In this document: piece after piece, positions 33,901 to 38,414 of the stretch | Layout of the letters: each line of letters begins with the position of its first letter | Numbering within the stretch: the first letter of the stretch is position 1 | Assembly: GCA_016929635.1 (NCBI GenBank) | Contig: JAFGIL010000004.1 | Location: forward strand, 1-38,414 | Origin: Endomicrobiales bacterium | GTDB taxonomy: Bacteria; Elusimicrobiota; Endomicrobiia; Endomicrobiales; JAFGIL01 | Reading direction: 5' to 3' | Length of the DNA stretch: 38,414 bases | Translations under genes and position numbers: made by a program | The notes under the pieces: model-generated | The model's database searches: none | What the model was told of the DNA's origin: nothing | What the model saw: the letters and a program-made list of their open reading frames with translations, nothing else

Positions 33901-36900
33901 TGCATATAAGAACATATACCCTGAGCGGAACGGGAACGGATCTCCAGGAAAATCAGACACAGCGCCGTCTATAATGGTATGTTTTCCGTCATCCATCTTT
34001 GAAGCGCCTATCTTCATATAGCTGACTTCCTGGCATTCTATACCGATAACCGAGCCTTTATTTGCGGTTTCATCTATATCTAACGTGACCCAATAAACGG
34101 TCGGGGTTGTCTTAATTAATATGTACGATGCGCCTTCGGAGTCCACTCCATCGCCTGTAAGTAAAGTCCAGCTTACTGCATCAGTTCCTTCAAGCCCTCC
34201 GACATTGTCGCCGAATTTTGCGGTGTTTGCGGATACAAGAGTTTCCACTGCTATTAATCCTGTCACTGGATCTCTGTCTAAAGTACCATTCCCGTTATCT
34301 CTCCATATCTTTACTCTTGTAACATCTTCATCATATCCAATAAGACCCGAACCTTTCGGCACTGCACGCCTGAATTTCAATCTATACCATCTTACCTGGA
34401 AGCCGTCGCAAGATAAGGTCATCTTAAGGTATGGGGCATTAACAGATCCTTGTTTATAAGACCTTGAAACCATTTCTCCGTTGGAATGTGCAGATGCAGC
34501 ACTGCCCCATGCACCGCGAGTTAATCCGCTAAATGAGTTAGTCCCTGTATTTCTGCTAGTATAAAGAATAATTTCTCCATCTATAACCAAGCCGCCTTCA
34601 TCCGGGAAGTTTGCTACAGAATCCACATAAATCGTACTATCCTGCGCGCCTGCGCTTGCAACCAAGTATGCAACATTTATAGGCTCAGGAACCACTGTCA
34701 CACTACGCGGGGAAGCAACTATTTCGATTAAATCTGAGTCAAACGGCAGATTAGTTTCTGCTATAGTGTTAGGATCTGAAACCGTGAGCGCATCAGCACC
34801 TTTTATTCTTATGCCTAAAGTTTCATCAGGAGGAGCGGTATTTGACATATCATAAGTTACAAAATAATACTTCTGGCTTTCTGCTACTGTAGTAATCTTG
34901 CGCCACAGATTAGGATGCACAGGATAGCCTCCTTCAAGAACAATCGTATCTGTTGCTATCGTGACAAGAGCCTCTCCTGCAGTTCCCGCATTACCAAAAT
35001 AACCTTCTCCTATCACCCAGTCATTTGTAGTGTCAGGACGCAAGAATCCGTTTAAGTCCCCGTCTAACCATACTTTTACTGCCACAACATCAGCATCCGT
35101 TGCAGTTCCCAAACGGTTGAATGTTATGTTATTAAAGTATGCTTCTGAATGATCTGTGTGCATGCTAAAACCAAGGACTGCCTGGCATGTGGTAGCCTGA
35201 GTCAAGACTTTTCCATCTTCCGGATGCCAAGGATTTACAGTAGTCGTATTATTAGGCACGATAGTAACTTCATCAGCATACTCTGTTACCCTTGTGATTT
35301 CACTGTCAAATGAGAAATTCTGAGGAGAAACCAGTTTAGGAGAATTAACTCTGAAATAACCTGTATTCTCAACATTCAAGCCAAGCTGTATCTGCCCTAA
35401 AGTTGAGAAATAACTGATGTCATATGCTATGAAATAAGTCTTTCCTATTCCTCCATTGCCTAAAGAATAGTCAAAGAAAATTTCCTGCCCGCCTTCCGGC
35501 CCAAGGATGTCGAGCTCAACTGTCGAAGAAACGAAATAATCATAACCACCGCTTGGGGCTGCAGATACAAGCTGGTCAGTAGCAATATTAAGTTTTTCGT
35601 CTCCTGTTGCAATTACCAGCTCACCCTGATTATGGGCAACAGGGGCGGTATTCAATACTCCCCTGCCGTTTGAATCAAGCACCATAACAGCGTTCATAGT
35701 ACTTATAAGCTGGGTATATTTGATTATTTCGTTGCCCACATACAGATAGCCGGCTGAACCCATTGCATAAGTGGTTGTAAGTTTAATAAGGCCTGTTGTA
35801 TCTACATTTAAGGGCTGTGCAAGATAAGATACTCCTCGGTCATAATAAACCTTAACCTTTGAAACATCCGAATCTTTATTTAACCCGGTAACATTTCTGC
35901 GGTCAACTTTCAATCTGTTCCAAATTACACTTCTTGCATCAGCACGCAATCTTAATCTCACCAATGGCACGTCAGTATCACCCTGCACCACTGCACCAGG
36001 CACAACACCACCGCTTACTGCTTCTTCGACTATTAAAGTATCCTGGGTAGGCTGGATGCTTACTACCGTCGATGTAACCGGGAATAATGCATACTGCTCA
36101 GGATACTGGGTAGAATGCTGCCCCGCCATTGTTGCTCCGCCGGCAAATTGGAAATTAGTACGAGATAGTGTTACTCCAATTGTATTATCAATACCGGCAG
36201 AATCTGCAATATTGTAAACAAGGAAGAAATATTTTGTAGTCTGCCCGATTAAACCAACCGGCTTCCCGTAGTCATCAGTCAATGCATTGTCTATGTCTAC
36301 TACGGCCTGTCCATATTCAAATATGGCTGCAGGAGAAATAGGATCATCAAATGTATCCTGGTAAACCCCATCATCATTATCATCATTAAACATTCTGCAG
36401 GATACAACGTCATCATCATCACCCGAACCTGTAAGGGTGACTATTAACCTGTCCCAAGTTGCATCGTATTCATTAGTCCATAATCCTATTCTAAGCATAC
36501 CTACGTTGACCTTGCCCTGGGGCACAGTGCTGTTTTGTTGTAAGGGCTCAGGGCTTCCGGCTCCGTCCGGATCATACCAGGCTGCTATATCAACAGGCTC
36601 TATAAGTACTTTTGCAGGCTCAGTTTTAACTTCAGATTCAAATGAATCAAACGGGAAGTTATTTCTTGCAAGTAAAGCATCTCCTTCCAAGGTTAAAGAA
36701 CCTATTTTAAGCCTCATGCCCAAAGTGGAGCCCGTAGGGGCATTTGCAGGGAGTCTTACGCAAACAAAATATGTCTGTGCTGCGCCTTTAGAAATGGGCT
36801 GAGGCGTATTTAAAGTTAAAACTGTCTCATACTGGGTAGCATAAGCATACGAAGCGCTTGAAAGGAATAAATCCATAGCACTGTACGGATTCCCTAATAC

Positions 36901-38414
36901 GGTATCTCCGTCGAAAAGACCATTGCCGTTAGCATCTTTATATATACAAACTTCCGTAATCTCGTCAAAATTCAAAGTTCCGAATCTTTCAACTGTAACG
37001 TGTGTTAAAGTTGCCGTAGACTGAATTGCAGGCAGGTTTGGCTGAACCTGAACCGAGAATCTTATCATTGGTACAGGAGAAGGTTTGTCAACCAATGTGC
37101 CGTCTCCCTGATATAATGAATCTGACAGCAGGTAAATATTTCTTTTATCCGAATCTAAAGGATCAGGGGCAAAATCAGTCGGGCTCATAACGACACCAAC
37201 CGTGACCACATCGTCATCAGAACCGCGCACATCCGTCGTCCATCCGTTTATGTCGATATTTGCATAATCACTTGCTCCTATACGCAGTTGTTCCTGTATA
37301 AGATCCGTTATGGATAACTGTACGTACCTGCCCGGTTCAGTTTGGTCTGACCCGTAACCGCTTATCAGGAATGTATAGGTTGACGGTGACATTGTAAACA
37401 TGTCCGGCGTTCCATTATTCCAGAACACAACAGTACCTTCATAGTAATTACCGTTAACCGTATCTCCTTTTGCCCTGTTCCCATACTGGTCCCGGGCCTG
37501 AACAGTAACCTTACCCTGTATTTGCACAGAGAGAGGATTTGATTCATCGTAGGGATGTTCAATACTAAAATGAGTTGCAACATTAGGAGTAATTATCTGG
37601 CTTTGATAAGCATCCTGCAGGCCTGATATCCTCGCCCTGAGCGGTACCGAACCAGACAATGTTCCTTTAAAGTAGAAATCTGCCTGCGATTCACCTACGT
37701 TTAATGTAAGCGAAAGCGGTGTATCATTCGGGTTAATAGGGGTATACATTGTAGCACCGGGGTCTTCCGATGCTTCAGCACCGTAATTAATTGTACCTGT
37801 GGATATTACAGATATAACAGTTACTCCCATTGAAGGAGTAACAGGAGAAACATTTCCGAAGTAATCCTCAAGGTTTACTTTTATAACAGTGTCCGTAGTG
37901 GTTCCAACCTGATAATCAGGGTAATACTGTATTGTTGTTCCTGCTATCAGCCTTCTTTGAGGCGTGCCAAACTTGATCTGGTAAGGCAGGTTTGCAATAA
38001 CCGTATAAGTTTGTACCGCGACAGTCCAGCCGAATCCTCCATATAAAATATCTTCATCCGCACTTAAATTGTAATTCCCTAATAATGTATCAATCATACA
38101 GAAAGAAGTGGTATGAGAACCAATTCCTATTACTGCAAGTCCTGTGTTGTTCTGCCAGTCGTATCTGTCACTTCTATACTGCTGCTGACCCGGGGCGTTA
38201 GAGGTTATGCTGTAAAGTATTCCATCGTACGGCACATGGTCATTTGCATCATCTAGCTGTACAACTGAAGGGTTAGAATACTTGTCCTGAGTCTGTAATA
38301 AGAAATTGTAAGATGTTACGCCTGCAGTTAATACCTGATGACTTGAGATAAATACAGTTTTTGATATGTCAGTAGGAATAATGTCAACTAATTGAGTGGC
38401 TAAAGACCAGGCCC
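30982..38414 (-). CDS. Giant secreted modular protein, N-terminus beyond window, FlgD-like C-terminus
   Basis: At least 2476 residues lie in the window. A GTG at 38235 looks like a start but is not: the frame stays open to 38414 and encodes similar material (VLTAGVTSYNFLLQTQDKYSN) upstream. The first ~270 visible residues are Ig-like units of the TAG...DQYGN type. About eight beta-rich modules follow, each with a Ca-binding-type loop (for example KDANGNGLFD). Three inserted segments of the EII-x-Y...TRGALGT-x3-H type are spread through the protein. Near the end are an FN3-like domain (about 31330-31660) and a FlgD-like domain (30982-31310) ending AIRKIGIIH. This is a cell-surface protein, perhaps an adhesin. 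It is directly upstream of the riboswitch locus, and its C-terminal domain is shared with the mini-protein there. Confidence 0.82.
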   Translation of the reverse strand, partial: AWSLATQLVDIIPTDISKTVFISSHQVLTAGVTSYNFLLQTQDKYSNPSVVQLDDANDHVPYDGILYSITSNAPGQQQYRSDRYDWQNNTGLAVIGIGSHTTSFCMIDTLLGNYNLSADEDILYGGFGWTVAVQTYTVIANLPYQIKFGTPQRRLIAGTTIQYYPDYQVGTTTDTVIKVNLEDYFGNVSPVTPSMGVTVISVISTGTINYGAEASEDPGATMYTPINPNDTPLSLTLNVGESQADFYFKGTLSGSVPLRARISGLQDAYQSQIITPNVATHFSIEHPYDESNPLSVQIQGKVTVQARDQYGNRAKGDTVNGNYYEGTVVFWNNGTPDMFTMSPSTYTFLISGYGSDQTEPGRYVQLSITDLIQEQLRIGASDYANIDINGWTTDVRGSDDDVVTVGVVMSPTDFAPDPLDSDKRNIYLLSDSLYQGDGTLVDKPSPVPMIRFSVQVQPNLPAIQSTATLTHVTVERFGTLNFDEITEVCIYKDANGNGLFDGDTVLGNPYSAMDLFLSSASYAYATQYETVLTLNTPQPISKGAAQTYFVCVRLPANAPTGSTLGMRLKIGSLTLEGDALLARNNFPFDSFESEVKTEPAKVLIEPVDIAAWYDPDGAGSPEPLQQNSTVPQGKVNVGMLRIGLWTNEYDATWDRLIVTLTGSGDDDDVVSCRMFNDDNDDGVYQDTFDDPISPAAIFEYGQAVVDIDNALTDDYGKPVGLIGQTTKYFFLVYNIADSAGIDNTIGVTLSRTNFQFAGGATMAGQHSTQYPEQYALFPVTSTVVSIQPTQDTLIVEEAVSGGVVPGAVVQGDTDVPLVRLRLRADARSVIWNRLKVDRRNVTGLNKDSDVSKVKVYYDRGVSYLAQPLNVDTTGLIKLTTTYAMGSAGYLYVGNEIIKYTQLISTMNAVMVLDSNGRGVLNTAPVAHNQGELVIATGDEKLNIATDQLVSAAPSGGYDYFVSSTVELDILGPEGGQEIFFDYSLGNGGIGKTYFIAYDISYFSTLGQIQLGLNVENTGYFRVNSPKLVSPQNFSFDSEITRVTEYADEVTIVPNNTTTVNPWHPEDGKVLTQATTCQAVLGFSMHTDHSEAYFNNITFNRLGTATDADVVAVKVWLDGDLNGFLRPDTTNDWVIGEGYFGNAGTAGEALVTIATDTIVLEGGYPVHPNLWRKITTVAESQKYYFVTYDMSNTAPPDETLGIRIKGADALTVSDPNTIAETNLPFDSDLIEIVASPRSVTVVPEPINVAYLVASAGAQDSTIYVDSVANFPDEGGLVIDGEIILYTSRNTGTNSFSGLTRGAWGSAASAHSNGEMVSRSYKQGSVNAPYLKMTLSCDGFQVRWYRLKFRRAVPKGSGLIGYDEDVTRVKIWRDNGNGTLDRDPVTGLIAVETLVSANTAKFGDNVGGLEGTDAVSWTLLTGDGVDSEGASYILIKTTPTVYWVTLDIDETANKGSVIGIECQEVSYMKIGASKMDDGKHTIIDGAVSDFPGDPFPFRSGYMFLYATEDTLETRYEAIKAGTVNQNDMDVGMMRLELKANQNTVIWEGIKVDLIGDCVDKDVALVNIWKDLNDNDYFDAGDKAESEGNYIGMISYGTEHFADKTVTITLKTPQVISSTETSKYFITYTIDSLAEVGHTVGVSLASTDYILVDTPDQVEFILPPPYETELVKIVEYPDTVTFEPYPWHDPENNRDILYGKEVTQGDRNVPALMFRLKTDVSEAVWSKLRVERIGVGAPGQPTNASNNDVEYVKIYADSNGNEKFDAGDTLISSGSDAFPSDTIGPTVDIDLTLPQTLRPVPQVYFVLYDIALSAHAGNSIGVRVKDRSWITVNNPNSVEVFPTTLPFSEQGYFNSSRVEIKPIKIIVQSESVAPLVKLPGDQDVPILRLKFVSNSNTVKISSITIQQTGTIETPPTNNNYYLGIGDGDLSKIKLWMDDGDGFFNAKVDTELDSIPHKKWLMDHGLDPESIRNFSGGMAILSCGINVSNSGKSFFITADIGSTDFGDHNIYQHTAGVQLVDFDDLWIVPATSISDSDNTFPYKSVNFSIADVAIMMVDVRPDKTGVQEVAWHNSNTKASAQWEIIKVEAADVQAYKAAIGSNPNNEDATIGMGEKGWTTTTEDSIEIRGLALSEPLVVFLADDLLTSKQEGSITVEFPEGHPKRGEDYIPTSGFDRSGYIIVGKEIIQYSDLSANGDAFTGITRGALGTEIEDHYKGDQVTNKAYFFKIKAVSSLAGETPPRWGVLKIDLSAPSEPKDVLPAPAKAGAEPATEGKYEITWVHAKDFESGVELYEIQERVDTNPVWKTIDVVSGGQFSINVGDGAAADEEGEPIEDESRAQGHFYYYRIRAKNAAGSWGAWSEASPAAPTGMPDKVISSVSNFPNPVDTRKGGEEGKTNIVYILNQDAEVTITLYDLLGYMVYEWKFNPGEMGGKKGANRIPWDGSNEAGQKVSKGGYIAHIKVKSDRGVITAIRKIGIIH

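Noticed and set aside
38233-38235. GTG as the start of the giant minus-strand gene
   Set aside because: The frame is open upstream to the window edge and encodes the same kind of Ig-like sequence, and no signal peptide or ribosome site precedes the GTG.

Overview
The window looks like a chromosomal piece of an AT-rich, Gram-negative, uncultivated bacterium. Outer-membrane beta-barrels, a LysM protein and very large Sec-exported surface proteins indicate an outer membrane. I cannot name the phylum from sequence alone. The mixture (PorV/UPF0164-type barrels, FlgD-like or CHU_C-like C-terminal domains, stray flagellar-type domains, c-di-GMP riboswitches) recalls Elusimicrobiota-like or other candidate-phylum bacteria, and that placement is a guess. 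No tRNA, rRNA, CRISPR array, transposase or phage gene was found.

Left part (1-7.8 kb, plus strand). A near-perfect sigma70 promoter starts a housekeeping cluster: nadD, yqeK, an LCP (LytR-CpsA-Psr) cell-envelope protein, pilT, a cyclic-nucleotide-binding/GAF protein and rsfS. The nadD-yqeK-LCP-rsfS order is common in bacteria; pilT and the CNB-GAF gene are inserted into it. An L-2-hydroxyglutarate-oxidase-like flavoprotein follows. Then come one exported hypothetical protein and a cassette of three very small genes, two of them paralogous and the third a 53-residue membrane peptide. Two GC-rich inverted repeats punctuate this part, and back-to-back hairpins separate it from the convergent minus-strand locus.

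Right part (7.8-38.4 kb, minus strand). Reading in the direction of transcription, from high to low coordinates: the end of a giant secreted modular protein (at least 2476 residues, its N-terminus beyond the window); a perfect TTGACA-N17-TATACT promoter; two tandem c-di-GMP-I (GEMM) riboswitch aptamers, each followed by an intrinsic terminator; a 131-residue protein that is little more than a signal peptide and a FlgD-like C-terminal domain; a PorV-like barrel with TPRs; a membrane protein in which the C-terminal part of FliF is naturally fused to FliG middle and C-terminal domains plus TPRs; a 2098-residue coiled coil with an exact 61-residue repeat and the same TPR tail; coiled coils of 1130 and 245 residues; an FN3-repeat secreted protein; a second PorV-like barrel with a LysM domain; and a coiled-coil/pseudo-receiver/transmembrane/beta-propeller protein.

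The minus-strand locus is the most interesting part. My reading is an inference: it encodes a c-di-GMP-regulated, envelope-spanning surface apparatus. A FliF-FliG-type inner-membrane module is linked through shared TPRs to long cytoplasmic filaments. PorV-like barrels and CTD-bearing surface proteins form the outside. A non-flagellar motility or adhesion machine would fit. No flagellar rod, hook, filament, export or stator gene is present in the window.
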